Notes: generated from the letters alone by a model not told the origin. Numbered from the stretch's first letter, positions 8,496 through 17,301 are shown. The stretch is DNA of 64,000 nt from Pseudomonas azotoformans (GCF_900103345.1 NZ_LT629702.1:2604001-2668000); one strand, 5' to 3'. Numbers and translations: made by a program.

Positions 8496-9496
8496 TGCGC
8501 ACCCTGCTCGCCCTGGCCCTGCTCCTGATTGCCGTGCTCGCCGGCGTGGCCATCGGCGAAACCGCCATCTCGCCACAGGTGGTGCTCCAGGTACTCGCCA
8601 ACAAACTGTGGGGCGCCGGCTACGTGCTCGACCCCATCGATGAAGGCGTGGTGTGGAACTACCGCCTCACCCGCGCCCTGGTCGCTGCGGCCTGCGGTGC
8701 CGGGCTGGCGACCTGCGGGGTGATCCTGCAATCGCTGTTGCGCAACCCGCTGGCCGATCCCTACCTGCTGGGCATCAGCGCCGGCGCTTCGACCGGTGCG
8801 GTGCTGGTGGCGTTGATGGGGGTGGGCGGCGGCTTGGTGTCGTTGTCGGCGGGCGCGTTTGTCGGCGCGATGGCGGCGTTTGCCCTGGTGATCCTGTTGG
8901 CGCGGGCCAGTGGTTCGGCCAGCGGCACCGGGCAGATCATCCTCGCCGGCATTGCCGGCTCGCAATTGTTCAATGCGCTCACCGCGTTCCTGATCACCAA
9001 GTCGGCCAGTTCCGAACAGGCCCGCGGCATTATGTTCTGGCTGCTCGGCAACCTCAGCGGCGTGCGTTGGCCTTCGGTGTGGCTGGCGGTGCCGGTGGCA
9101 GTCGTCGGCTTGACTGTGTGCCTGTGGCACCGGCGCGCGCTGGATGCGTTTACCTTTGGCAGCGACTCGGCGGCGTCCCTCGGCATCCCGGTGCGTCGCG
9201 TGCAGTTTGTGCTGGTGGGCTGCGCGGCGCTGGTGACGGCGGTGATGGTGTCGATTGTCGGCTCTATCGGCTTTGTCGGGCTGGTGATTCCCCATGCCGT
9301 GCGCCTGTTGCTTGGCACCGGGCATTCGCGGCTGTTGCCCGCCAGCGCGTTGGGTGGTGCGTTGTTCCTGATTGCGGCGGATGTGCTGTCGCGCACGCTG
9401 ATCAAAGGCCAGGTGATTCCGGTCGGTGTGGTCACCGCGCTGGTCGGTGCGCCGGTGTTTGCGCTCATCCTGATTGGCCGGAGGAATGCGCGATGA
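8492..9496 (+). CDS. FecCD/BtuC-type ABC permease
   Basis: 334 aa inner-membrane subunit with about ten hydrophobic segments. Family signature at the start (LALALLLIAVLAGVAIGE), in the middle (LGISAGASTGAVLVALMGVG), and in the GSIGFVGLVIPHAVRLLLG loop that docks the ATPase. Overlaps both neighbours by 4 bases, so it is translationally coupled in the riboswitch operon. With the neighbouring binding protein and ATPase it forms a BtuCDF-like importer. Confidence 0.93.
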   Translation: MMRTLLALALLLIAVLAGVAIGETAISPQVVLQVLANKLWGAGYVLDPIDEGVVWNYRLTRALVAAACGAGLATCGVILQSLLRNPLADPYLLGISAGASTGAVLVALMGVGGGLVSLSAGAFVGAMAAFALVILLARASGSASGTGQIILAGIAGSQLFNALTAFLITKSASSEQARGIMFWLLGNLSGVRWPSVWLAVPVAVVGLTVCLWHRRALDAFTFGSDSAASLGIPVRRVQFVLVGCAALVTAVMVSIVGSIGFVGLVIPHAVRLLLGTGHSRLLPASALGGALFLIAADVLSRTLIKGQVIPVGVVTALVGAPVFALILIGRRNAR

Positions 9497-10257
9497 GCGT
9501 ATTGAGCTGCCGCGGGCTGGGCTTCAAGGTGCGCGAGGCCGAGTTGCTGCGGGATGTTCATCTGGACGTGCAGTTGGGTGAAACCCTGGGGATTGTCGGA
9601 CCGAACGGCTCAGGTAAATCCACCTTGCTCAAGCTGCTCGCCGGCTTGCGTGCACCCGCATCCGGCGAAGTGCTGCTGGGCGGCCAGCGCCTGGGCAAGC
9701 TGTCCCGCCGCGCCATCGCCCAGCAACTGGCGGTGGTGGAGCAACAGGCCGACACCGACGACGCCATCCGCGTATTCGACGCCGTGGCCCTGGGCCGTAC
9801 GCCATGGTTGTCGGCGCTGAGCCCGTGGTCCGTTGAGGACGACACCATCGTGAAGCAAGCCCTGCACGACGTCGACGCCACCCACCTGAGCCAGCGCGCC
9901 TGGCGCAGCCTCTCGGGCGGGGAACGTCAGCGCGTGCACATCGCCCGTGCATTGGCGCAACGGCCGCAGATTCTATTGCTGGATGAGCCGACCAACCACC
10001 TGGATATCCAGCACCAGTTGGCGATCTTGAAGGGCGTGCAAGGGTTGCCCGTCACCACCTTGATTGCCCTGCATGACCTTAACCAGGCATTGACCTGTGA
10101 CCGCCTGGCCGTGTTGGATCGCGGGCAGTTGGTGGCCCTGGGCAAACCGCTGGAAGTGCTGACGCCGCAGCGCTTGCACGAGACGTTCGGGGTGCAGGCG
10201 CATTACCTGACGGACCCGTTTGATGGGGCGCAGATCCTGCGACTGCGCCCGGTATGA
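9493..10257 (+). CDS. ABC importer ATPase (BtuD/FecE-like)
   Basis: 254 aa. Walker A GPNGSGKST (about residues 37-45), Q-loop in LAVVEQQ, signature LSGGERQRVHIARAL, Walker B ILLLDEPTNHLD, switch His in ALHDLN. Energises the preceding permease. Starts within the permease stop (ATGA overlap) and ends the operon; a REP element follows 8 bases later. Confidence 0.95.
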   Translation: MSVLSCRGLGFKVREAELLRDVHLDVQLGETLGIVGPNGSGKSTLLKLLAGLRAPASGEVLLGGQRLGKLSRRAIAQQLAVVEQQADTDDAIRVFDAVALGRTPWLSALSPWSVEDDTIVKQALHDVDATHLSQRAWRSLSGGERQRVHIARALAQRPQILLLDEPTNHLDIQHQLAILKGVQGLPVTTLIALHDLNQALTCDRLAVLDRGQLVALGKPLEVLTPQRLHETFGVQAHYLTDPFDGAQILRLRPV

Positions 10258-10265
10258 CCAAACCT

Positions 10266-10366
10266 TGTAGGAGCGAGCTTGCTCGCGAAAAACGTCAACG
10301 ATAACGCGTCCTGGCTGGATGAACGCGGCGCCTACGAGGTCTTCGCGAGCAAGCTCGCTCCTACAG
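10266..10366. repeat. REPIN (TGTAGGAGCGAGCTTGCTCG type)
   Basis: Two inverted REP copies around a ~55-base spacer, between the convergent importer ATPase and GNAT genes. Its right arm encodes the C-terminus of the GNAT protein. Confidence 0.92.
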
Positions 10367-10868
10367 GGGTCTGCAGCAACCGCTGCATATGCGTCGTCCG
10401 CCACACCGGGTCTGCTTCCACATCCACCACGTCGAACCCCTGCCGAACCCAGAACTCAATCGCCCCCGGCAAGAACGGGTGGGTATGCAGGTACATCACC
10501 TCAACCCCATCCGCCTGCGCCATCGCTTCCAATGCACGGTACAACTGCCCCGCCAAGCCAAAACGGCGAAACCCTGGCGCTACGAACAAGCGCACCACCT
10601 CCACCGTCTTGCGGCCCTGGTAGTCCAACTGCGGGAAACGCCCGTCATAGGGCAGATAGCCGATGGCAGCGACGATCTGGCCCTCATCACGTGCGATCAG
10701 AAATCGTCCATCGCCGTGCAGATAGATCGCCTCGAAACGCGCCAAGTCCGTCTGCATCCCCGTCGCTCTGAGCTTGGGGAAAAGCTCGGCACGGGCTTGC
10801 AACACGAACCTCAATACCTCAGGGATATCCGAGGCAGCGGCCACCTGAATGATCGGGCGTGAACTCAT
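10332..10868 (-). CDS. GNAT-family N-acetyltransferase
   Basis: 178 aa. Acetyl-CoA binding motif VVRLFVAPGFRRFGLAGQLYRALEA (split about residues 90-114: V-x-RxxGLAGQL), then FWVRQGFDVVD, typical of the fold. Substrate unknown. The last residues, VGASLLAKTS plus stop, are translated from the REPIN arm, so the natural C-terminus has been replaced or extended. Start overlaps the stop of the 74-aa gene upstream (ATGA), so they are co-translated. Confidence 0.85.
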   Translation of the reverse strand: MSSRPIIQVAAASDIPEVLRFVLQARAELFPKLRATGMQTDLARFEAIYLHGDGRFLIARDEGQIVAAIGYLPYDGRFPQLDYQGRKTVEVVRLFVAPGFRRFGLAGQLYRALEAMAQADGVEVMYLHTHPFLPGAIEFWVRQGFDVVDVEADPVWRTTHMQRLLQTPVGASLLAKTS

Positions 10869-11089
10869 GCAACGGCTATCTGCGTAATCCCCACCACCTG
10901 CGCTTGCTCCAGAATTTCATCCGGGCTGGCATCCGCGGGCGGCAGGATCAAGCCATTCTCGGCGTCGCCAAAATGCAGCTGTAGCAGGTGCAATGCCGCT
11001 TCATGCACCGGCAATTGGGGTTGCTTGAGTTCGAACACATGGGTGCGGGACTCTTTGTTGAACAAATAGTCGAGGGCGTATTCGCGCAT
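10865..11089 (-). CDS. Small conserved protein, unknown function
   Basis: 74 aa, soluble, acidic (MREYALDYLFNKESRTHVFE...). No domain recognised. Coupled to the GNAT gene by a 4-base overlap. A GGACTCCCC-type ribosome region (GGAC on the coding strand) precedes ATG. Short genes of this kind are common in Pseudomonas; function not inferable. Confidence 0.7.
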   Translation of the reverse strand: MREYALDYLFNKESRTHVFELKQPQLPVHEAALHLLQLHFGDAENGLILPPADASPDEILEQAQVVGITQIAVA

Positions 11090-11146
11090 GGGGAGTCCTT
11101 TTTAGAGAATAAGAGCAACCGAACAACCTGACTAATCGATCAAGTT

Positions 11147-11611
11147 TTAAGTTCCCAATTCATTTGCGCGTTCATAGCGAAGGTAACCATGGGCGTCTGT
11201 CCCCACCGCGATAAACCCTGCACATTCATACATCAGCCGGGCAGGGTTGTCTGGGCGCACGCTTAAACTCAGGTGAGTGCAGCCGCTGCCCCGCGCCGCA
11301 ACCCCATAAGCCTGCAGTAATGCCCGACCTATCCCGTTGCGCCGATAAGCTTCGCTGACGTTGATCGTGTACAGCTCGGCAAAACTGTCCTCGGGTTTCC
11401 ATAGCGAATACCCGACAAATTGACCGTCGAGCACCGCTACAGTGAGCAGCTCGAAGTTATCGACCCACAAAGCGAGGTTGCGCTCCACCTGCGAGCGCCA
11501 GCCGGCTTCGTGGGTGGGCTCCCACTGTTGGATGTAGGCCAACTCCCCTCGGTAGATTGACGGGAGGTCAGTGACAATCGCCGGGCGTAGGCTAAGTGAG
11601 TTCACAGGCAC
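11147..11611 (-). CDS. GNAT-family N-acetyltransferase
   Basis: 154 aa. Acetyl-CoA loop INVSEAYRRNGIGRALLQAYG, then LSVRPDNPARLMYECAGF, the usual last strand and helix of the fold. GTG at 11611 is chosen as start because AAGGA lies 6 bases upstream; the longer frame to 11701 would overlap the esterase by 55 bases and has no ribosome site. Located 35 bases after the esterase stop, same strand. Substrate unknown. Confidence 0.85.
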   Translation of the reverse strand: MPVNSLSLRPAIVTDLPSIYRGELAYIQQWEPTHEAGWRSQVERNLALWVDNFELLTVAVLDGQFVGYSLWKPEDSFAELYTINVSEAYRRNGIGRALLQAYGVAARGSGCTHLSLSVRPDNPARLMYECAGFIAVGTDAHGYLRYERANELGT

Positions 11612-11646
11612 GTTTTTTCCTTGGCGCTGTATTGAAAGGCGAAAGA

Positions 11647-12594
11647 TTAATCGGACGATGGAAGGTTGAGTACTTCCCCGTTCATCCGCTGGCTTATCCA
11701 CTCACGGCTATAGGCAAGCACTTGCGTCCCCATCACCACCGGAAAATGAATAAACCCATGCGCCGCCTCCGGCAACAGATACGCCTCTGCCCCCGGCCAC
11801 CGCTCAGCGATCAACAGCGTGTCATCCTTCAACGGGTCCAACTCCCCCACAAACATCAACGCCGGTGGCAGGCCTTCGAAGTCGCCATACAACGGCGATA
11901 ACGGCGGTTGCCGACGCTCATCATCGCTGAGGCCAGGTGTCAGCATGCGCAACGCTTCAACCATACCAGGCCCGTCCAGCAATAACGTCTGCGGCCCCGC
12001 CGTACGCACGCTCGGGGTACCGGTCAAGTCGTAGACGCCGTAGTACAACACGGCCCCACTTACCCGCTGGAGCAACTGCGGCCATTGCTTCAACGCCAAC
12101 AATGTCGCCGCCGCCAGGTGCCCGCCGGCCGACTCGCCGACGACGAACACCGGCAGGCCGGCAAACTCGTTAGTGGTGAGCAACCAACGCGCCGCCGCCA
12201 GGCAGTCGTCCATCAGCCCTTCCACCGGCGTGTCGACCGCCAGCCGATAATCCACCGACACCACCGCCACCTCGCAGGCGTTGACCATGCCCAGGTTGAG
12301 GTCGTCATCCATCTGCGCATTGCCGATTACCCAACCGCCACCGTGGATATCCAGCACCACACCCTTGGGCTTGCCGCTCGGTCGCAGGATACGCACGGGT
12401 ACGGAGTCAACCATTTTGCATTCAGCAACCGGCGCTTTCTTGAGCATTTGGCTGGTGCGCAACAGCGCCTGGATCAGGCGCGGCGTGACGCGATTACGAA
12501 TTTTGAAACGCGGCATCCAGGCAAGCTTCTGGTTGAAGCGGCGCATCTCGGCCAGTTCCGGCTCACTGGCGGGCCAGGGTGTATAGGCCATCAA
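11647..12594 (-). CDS. Alpha/beta hydrolase, HSL-type esterase
   Basis: 315 aa, cytosolic. Hormone-sensitive-lipase family marks: oxyanion motif DIHGGGWVIG, nucleophile elbow GESAGG, then the Asp (VGELDPLKDD) and His (EAAHGFIHF) of the triad. It hydrolyses short acyl esters; natural substrate unknown. ATG overlaps the tspO stop by 4 bases, so the two form an operon with the GNAT gene downstream. Confidence 0.9.
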   Translation of the reverse strand: MMAYTPWPASEPELAEMRRFNQKLAWMPRFKIRNRVTPRLIQALLRTSQMLKKAPVAECKMVDSVPVRILRPSGKPKGVVLDIHGGGWVIGNAQMDDDLNLGMVNACEVAVVSVDYRLAVDTPVEGLMDDCLAAARWLLTTNEFAGLPVFVVGESAGGHLAAATLLALKQWPQLLQRVSGAVLYYGVYDLTGTPSVRTAGPQTLLLDGPGMVEALRMLTPGLSDDERRQPPLSPLYGDFEGLPPALMFVGELDPLKDDTLLIAERWPGAEAYLLPEAAHGFIHFPVVMGTQVLAYSREWISQRMNGEVLNLPSSD

Positions 12595-13031
12595 CGGTTA
12601 TTCCGCAGGATCGAGAAGTTCAGCGCCGCCGCCACGCACAGCCACGCCAGGTAGGGGAACAGGATCAAGCCGGTGATCAAATCCAGCTGCACCGCCAGTA
12701 CCACCATGGTCGCCACGGTCAGCCACAGCACCGCAAGAATCACCATCCCGGCCACGAGGCGATGGGCGCCGAAGAACACCGGCGTCCACAGGGTGTTCAA
12801 CGCAATCTGCGCCGCCCACAGGGCCAACACCATTTGGCTACCTGGGATAAGGCTCAGGCGATAACCGGCCCAGGCCAGCAGCAGGTAGATGATCGTCCAC
12901 GCCACCGGGAACAACCAGTTGGGTGGGGTGAAGCTGGGTTTGACCAGGGAGTCGTACCAGGCGCCGGGTTTGAAGATGATGCCGGTACTGGCAGCGGCGG
13001 CGCAGGCGAGCAGGAAGATGAAGAAGGTCAT
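12591..13031 (-). CDS. tspO: TspO/MBR family membrane protein
   Basis: 146 aa, five hydrophobic helices. Family signature KPSFTPPNWLFPVAWTIIYL in helix 1-2 loop, then ALWAAQIALNTLWTPVFFG. Binds porphyrins/sterol-like ligands in known members and is linked to stress and light responses. Co-translated with the esterase by ATGA overlap. Confidence 0.93.
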   Translation of the reverse strand: MTFFIFLLACAAAASTGIIFKPGAWYDSLVKPSFTPPNWLFPVAWTIIYLLLAWAGYRLSLIPGSQMVLALWAAQIALNTLWTPVFFGAHRLVAGMVILAVLWLTVATMVVLAVQLDLITGLILFPYLAWLCVAAALNFSILRNNR

Positions 13032-13095
13032 GGGCGGTCCTTGGCTGGGTGTTTCAACTTTGACGCGTAGGACGCGGGTAAAAGTTCACTGCGAT

Positions 13096-13656
13096 TCAGG
13101 GCATCACGATGTTCAGCCAAGGCCAGCGTGCCTGATAACTGCGGGCCTTCTGCACAAACAACGCCGGCTCCGGATGCAGCGGGTTGATGCGCAACACGCC
13201 CTGCTCCACATCCTCCAGCCCATAAGGCACATACACCTCGCCCGTGGCAATCTCCAGGCCGATGCATGTGCCCGCCACCAGGTAACGGTCAATCCCCTGC
13301 CTGGCCGTGTGCAACTGCGGGTAAGGCCGACCAAAGCGCTCGCCGTACCACAGATGCACCCGCGCCTGGTTCTTGACCTCGACGTTGACGCCCAAGTCCT
13401 GGAACAAGCGCTCGGCCGCACGGATCACTGCGTCTTCAGCCTCGTAGGACAGGTCGGTATCGAAGTAGAAAACGTCGTAGTCCTTTACGCCCTGGGCCGC
13501 CGGCAAATTCGACTGATGATTCCACACCGCCTGGAACAGGCAGCCGGCCGTGAGGAAGCACTGGTCCACGCCCAGGTCGGGCAGGCGCGCAGTGATTTCG
13601 GCGTTGATGGGGTTGGCCATGGCCAGGTTGAGCAGGGTTTCGACAGTCAATGTCAT
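13096..13656 (-). CDS. Nucleotidyltransferase-like protein (NTP_transf_6/DUF925 type)
   Basis: 186 aa. Polymerase-beta-like core: LTAGCLFQAVWNH with a downstream KDYDVFYFDTDLSYE acidic pair, then VNVEVKNQARVHLWYGERFG. Members are predicted nucleotidyltransferases with unknown substrate. Alone on the minus strand, 64 bases upstream of tspO, so possibly the first gene of that operon. Confidence 0.85.
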   Translation of the reverse strand: MTLTVETLLNLAMANPINAEITARLPDLGVDQCFLTAGCLFQAVWNHQSNLPAAQGVKDYDVFYFDTDLSYEAEDAVIRAAERLFQDLGVNVEVKNQARVHLWYGERFGRPYPQLHTARQGIDRYLVAGTCIGLEIATGEVYVPYGLEDVEQGVLRINPLHPEPALFVQKARSYQARWPWLNIVMP

Positions 13657-13787
13657 GGGCTCTCCGTTATCGGTGACGCGCTCGAACGACAGAGGTTACA
13701 CCACGGCGTGGAGGGTTTCGTGACAGCAGGATTTCTATACACTTTGCCGCGGGCTAAAAACCTGCCCCAATCGTCAAGGATAAAACG

Positions 13788-14393
13788 ATGCGAATCACCG
13801 CCATGGCCCTCGTCGCCACCAGCACCCTATTGCTCACCGCCTGCAGCGAGAGCGCTTCAGACACCGACATCCAAGCCGCCCTGCAACCCCGCCTGGAAGG
13901 GGCTTCCTGCATCAGCGCACCGATGTTCAAAGACTTCCCCGTGACCCTGGGTGACAGCTTCACCCGCAGCGTGTCCAAGGGCAACGCACCGGCCTTCGAT
14001 GCGTTGGTCGCTGCAGGCCTGTTGGCCAAGAGCGACCAGACCTACACCCTCACCGAACCAGGTAAAGCCGCCCACGTGCCCCAGGCCTCCGGATTCTGCT
14101 ACGCCCAGGGCTATGAGATCGCCAGGGTCCAGAGCACCGAGGTCAACACCGATCAGATGGGACCGGCCGTGGAAAAATCCTGGCAGGTGACCGTGGACAT
14201 CCGCCAGAAGCCCGTCGCCCCGTGGGCGAAAAACCCGGCGATCGAACAACTGACGCGCCACCCGGAAAACCTCTCCGAAGCGCCGAAAACCTACCACGTG
14301 ACCGTCGGCCGGGTGAAGGGTGAACAAGGGTTGCAGTTGATCGACCCGCGCTTTTCGATCTCACGCGGGATCAGCGTGAGCCAGGGCTTCTGA
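13788..14393 (+). CDS. Predicted lipoprotein, unknown function
   Basis: 201 aa. Signal peptide with lipobox LLTAC (Cys19), then two Cys (in GASCISAP and SGFCYAQG) that could form a periplasmic disulfide, and a C-terminal beta-rich domain. Ribosome site AAGGA about 9 bases before ATG. Convergent with the 77-aa gene, only 2 bases between stops. Confidence 0.82.
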   Translation: MRITAMALVATSTLLLTACSESASDTDIQAALQPRLEGASCISAPMFKDFPVTLGDSFTRSVSKGNAPAFDALVAAGLLAKSDQTYTLTEPGKAAHVPQASGFCYAQGYEIARVQSTEVNTDQMGPAVEKSWQVTVDIRQKPVAPWAKNPAIEQLTRHPENLSEAPKTYHVTVGRVKGEQGLQLIDPRFSISRGISVSQGF

Positions 14394-14395
14394 CC

Positions 14396-14629
14396 TCAGC
14401 CCTTCAACTCACTAGCCCGATGCGCCGCCGCGTCGTCGTACACCACATACAACGACTCGGCGACCTGGCTCTTGATGGCTTTGGTGGACTCAAGCCCCAG
14501 CACAAAACCCTCGGCCTTGCCGCCGGCGCGGTTGAGTTCCTCAGGGGTGGCGGCGCCGGTAATGGCGTCGAACAGTTTGGTGGCATGGGGGCCGACGCCC
14601 TTGGGCAGGCTGATCTGGTCGATGGACAT
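14396..14629 (-). CDS. Small conserved protein, unknown function
   Basis: 77 aa, soluble helical protein (MSIDQISLPKGVGPHATKLF...). Start at 14629 because AAGGT lies 9 bases upstream; a longer frame to 14737 has no ribosome site. No family named with confidence. The GNATs and lipoproteins around it give no functional clue. Confidence 0.7.
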   Translation of the reverse strand: MSIDQISLPKGVGPHATKLFDAITGAATPEELNRAGGKAEGFVLGLESTKAIKSQVAESLYVVYDDAAAHRASELKG

Positions 14630-14791
14630 GGGCGATACCTTAAAAGAGAGAATTCGGTAGCGCGTGGAACCACTGCCGGGGTGGCATGGTAGACCGGCTG
14701 GCTGAGAAAAGGGGGGCTTTTTCATGACCCTCCCCACACCACCGTGATAGCGCTAAGCTACATCCCCATCCCGCCCCGCAGGCCCAGCACC

Positions 14792-15223
14792 ATGACCCTC
14801 TCCCCCGACTTCACCCCCTGGGCCTCCCTGCTCGGCGGCGCCCTGATCGGCCTCAGCGCCGGCCTGTTCATCCTGCTCAACGGGCGCATCGCCGGTATCA
14901 GCGGCCTGCTCGGCAGCCTGCTGGCCAAACACGCTGAAGGCCGCGCTGAAAAGGGCCTGTTCCTGCTCGGCCTGCTCGCCTCGCCCTGGCTGTGGTCACT
15001 GTTCGGCAGCTTGCCCGGCGCGTCGATCCAGGCCGGTGGCGCAGCGTTGGTGCTGGCGGGGCTGCTGGTAGGCCTCGGCACGCGCTACGGCGCCGGCTGC
15101 ACCAGCGGGCACGGGATCTGCGGGCTGTCACGCCTGTCGCTGCGCTCGCTGGTGGCGGTGGCGTGCTTCATGGGCAGCGGGTTTGCCACTGTCTACCTCA
15201 TCCGCCATCTGATCGGAGCCTGA
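14792..15223 (+). CDS. YeeE/YedE half-transporter, N-terminal type
   Basis: 143 aa, about four membrane helices. Conserved [19 protein letters not shown] holds the key Cys pair of the thiosulfate/sulfur-species transporter family. Here the transporter is split over two genes (typical YeeE is one ~350-aa chain). The next gene starts 2 bases after this stop. Probably moves a reduced sulfur compound (inference from family). Confidence 0.87.
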   Translation: MTLSPDFTPWASLLGGALIGLSAGLFILLNGRIAGISGLLGSLLAKHAEGRAEKGLFLLGLLASPWLWSLFGSLPGASIQAGGAALVLAGLLVGLGTRYGAGCTSGHGICGLSRLSLRSLVAVACFMGSGFATVYLIRHLIGA

Positions 15224-15225
15224 GC

Positions 15226-15651
15226 ATGCGCAAACTGACCGCCTTGATCGCCGGCCTGATCTTCGGCCTGGGGCTGTACCTCAGCGGCATGACCAACCCA
15301 GCCAAGGTGCTCGGGTTTCTCGACCTGGCCGGCGAATGGGACCCGTCCCTGGCACTGGTCATGCTCGGCGCGCTCGCCGTCAGCAGCGTGTTCTTCTACG
15401 TCGCCAGGCAGCGCCGCACCGCGTTGCTGGGCGCGCCGATACAGATGCCGACCAGGCGCACCCTCGACCGGCGGCTGCTGCTCGGCAGTGTGGTGTTTGG
15501 TGTTGGCTGGGGGATCGCCGGGCTGTGCCCCGGCCCTGCGGTGGCGCTGTTGCTGACCGGGCAATGGCAGGTGGGGGTGTTCGTGCTGGCGATGGCGCTG
15601 GGGATGTGGCTGTTTGAGCGGATTGAGGCGCGCAGGTTGGCCAAGGCTTGA
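15226..15651 (+). CDS. YeeE/YedE half-transporter, C-terminal type (DUF6691)
   Basis: 141 aa, four hydrophobic helices, with the family motifs GLYLSGMTNPAKVLGFLDLA and GIAGLCPGPA (conserved Cys). Starts 2 bases downstream of its partner, so both halves are made together and should form one unit. Confidence 0.87.
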   Translation: MRKLTALIAGLIFGLGLYLSGMTNPAKVLGFLDLAGEWDPSLALVMLGALAVSSVFFYVARQRRTALLGAPIQMPTRRTLDRRLLLGSVVFGVGWGIAGLCPGPAVALLLTGQWQVGVFVLAMALGMWLFERIEARRLAKA

Positions 15652-15737
15652 GGCACGGGCAGGCGTTTGTGCTTTATCTCCACCCGCCTGCGGCCTACAT
15701 TGAACGCCTTATCGATCAACCCCGAGGTCAGCCCCCC

Positions 15738-16727
15738 ATGGCACGCATCGTCCGGATTCACGCCTACGGCGACGCCAGCGTCTTGAAACTCGAAGACGTA
15801 GACGTCCCCGCCCCCGCCGCCGATGAGGTCCAAATCGACGTCAAAGCCTTCGGCCTCAACCGCGCCGAAGTGATGTTCCGCAACCACGCCTACCTGCAAG
15901 AAGCCGAATTCCCCAGCCGCCTGGGCTACGAAGCGGCCGGTGTGGTAGTCGCGGTCGGCGCCGATGTCAGTGACCTGCAGGTGGGCGACGCCGTCAGCGT
16001 CATCCCACCGCTGGACATCGCCCGCTGGGGCACCTACGGCGAAGTCGCCAACGTGCCCGCCCACCTCACCGTCAAACACCCGCAAACCCTCAGCTTCGTA
16101 CAAGCCGCTGCGTGCTGGATGCAATACGTCACCGCCTGGGGCGCCCTGGTGGAACAGGCCAAACTGACCCAGGGCGACACCGTACTGGTCACCGCCGCCT
16201 CCAGCAGTGTCGCCCTCGCCGCCTTCCAGATCGCCCGCAGCGTCGGCGCCACCGCCATCGGCGTGACCCGCACCCGCGCAAAAAAACAGGCGCTGCTGGA
16301 TGCCGGCGCAACACACGTCATCGTCAGCGACGAAGAAAACCTAGTGGAACGCGTGATGCAACTCACCGACGGAAAAGGCGCCCGCGTGGTGTTCGACCCG
16401 ATCGGCGGGCCGGGTTTTGAAGCCCTCACCCAAAGCATGGCCCAGGGCGGCATCTTGCTGGAATACGGCGCACTGAGTGCCGAGCCGACGCCGTTTCCGT
16501 TGTTTACCGTGTTAGGCAAATGTTTGACGCTCAAGGGGTACCTGTACGCCGAAATCGTCGCCGACCCGGCGGCGCTGGCGCGGGCCAAGGCGTTCATTCT
16601 GGACGGGCTGGCCTCGGGCGCGTTGGCGCCGGTGATTGCGAAGACATTTGCGTTGGATGAGGTGCAGGAGGCGCATCGTTTTTTGGAGGCGAACCAGCAG
16701 GTGGGGAAAATCGTGGTGACGGTGTGA
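15738..16727 (+). CDS. Zinc-independent alcohol dehydrogenase/quinone oxidoreductase (MDR family)
   Basis: 329 aa. N-terminal GroES-like domain (LGYEAAGVVVAVG), Rossmann domain with a degenerate nucleotide loop (VLVTAASSSVALAAFQIA) and GARVVFDPIGGPGF. Lacks the structural-zinc Cys cluster, as in quinone oxidoreductases. Probably NADPH-dependent reduction of quinones or enones. Start at 15738, where the family N-terminus (MARIVRIHAYG) begins; the ribosome site is weak (CGAGG). Confidence 0.87.
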   Translation: MARIVRIHAYGDASVLKLEDVDVPAPAADEVQIDVKAFGLNRAEVMFRNHAYLQEAEFPSRLGYEAAGVVVAVGADVSDLQVGDAVSVIPPLDIARWGTYGEVANVPAHLTVKHPQTLSFVQAAACWMQYVTAWGALVEQAKLTQGDTVLVTAASSSVALAAFQIARSVGATAIGVTRTRAKKQALLDAGATHVIVSDEENLVERVMQLTDGKGARVVFDPIGGPGFEALTQSMAQGGILLEYGALSAEPTPFPLFTVLGKCLTLKGYLYAEIVADPAALARAKAFILDGLASGALAPVIAKTFALDEVQEAHRFLEANQQVGKIVVTV

Positions 16728-16754
16728 GGGCGGTTTCCTAGGACAATTCCCAAA

Positions 16755-17060
16755 GCTGGGCAGTGGGTTGCCCGATTGCCTACGCGTGGGTCAGAATCCG
16801 CCGGCTTGTGCGCTGGGGTGGTCGAAACTAAGGTGGCGGGGTCGCTGAATTTCTCGGTGATCGGGTTTAGTAGCCCGGATCGGTTATCTGAATGTGCATG
16901 AGCTTCATCAGTCAGACATCACGTCTGTGCTCGATGGCGGCTGTGCGCAGGGCCTTTTCGGACGCGCCGGCTTTAGATATCCACCGGTCTACTAACCTGC
17001 GTACAGCTGCCACCCACTCGTTTAGTAGCGGGGAGGTGGTGGCCCAAGTAAGGATATCTT
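16755..17060 (+). ncRNA. Structured leader RNA, C4-antisense-like, copy 1
   Basis: About 300 bases conserved with 56434-56726, although unrelated genes lie upstream. Parts: hairpin CGGGTTTAGTAGCCCG (16862-16877); hairpin with CAGAC/GTCTG inside CATC/GATG (about 16905-16936); a long stem GGCGGCTGTGCGCAGG (16936-16951) with CCTGCGTACAGCTGCC (16996-17011), only G-U exceptions; then a CCACC/GGTGG hairpin presenting TTTAGTAG (17021-17028). CTACTAA (16989-16995) abuts the long stem and is complementary to both TTTAGTAG loops. This layout, antisense-like module before its target on one transcript, resembles phage P1 C4 RNA (inference). No protein coding seen. Confidence 0.7.
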
Positions 17061-17061
17061 T

Positions 17062-17301
17062 ATGCCTCACGTCATGCAGGATTCAACCGTGCTCTTCTGC
17101 GTTGCTCCAGACGCAAGCAATGAAGCCCTCATTGCCAATAGTTACGAAACCTTCGCCTCTGTCAGTACCCTTCTGCTCGATCTATCCGAAGACCTGAGCG
17201 GCAAACACCGTGATATTGCACTGGCTATCCACCAACTGAGTGAGCTGGGCGTATTGCTCACAGCCAAGATCCTTGATCGTGAGGCGCCCTCCGCGGGCTG
17301 A
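17062..17301 (+). CDS. Small DUF6124/DUF3077-like protein, copy 1
   Basis: 79 aa. Its core, NSYETFASVSTLLLDLSEDL followed by IALAIHQLSELGVLL, is shared with the gene at 56727. The N-terminus (MPHVMQDSTVLFCVAP) differs from the usual MFKVTPNP beginning of this Pseudomonas family, so it is a diverged or shortened member. AAGGA lies about 8 bases before ATG, just after the RNA leader's last hairpin, so the leader can directly affect its translation. Function unknown; all-helical. Confidence 0.75.
   Translation: MPHVMQDSTVLFCVAPDASNEALIANSYETFASVSTLLLDLSEDLSGKHRDIALAIHQLSELGVLLTAKILDREAPSAG

Noticed and set aside
8477..10257. Long alternative frames in the permease/ATPase genes
   Set aside because: His/Gln/Arg-rich shadows, typical of GC-rich DNA read out of frame; the true proteins have full family motifs.
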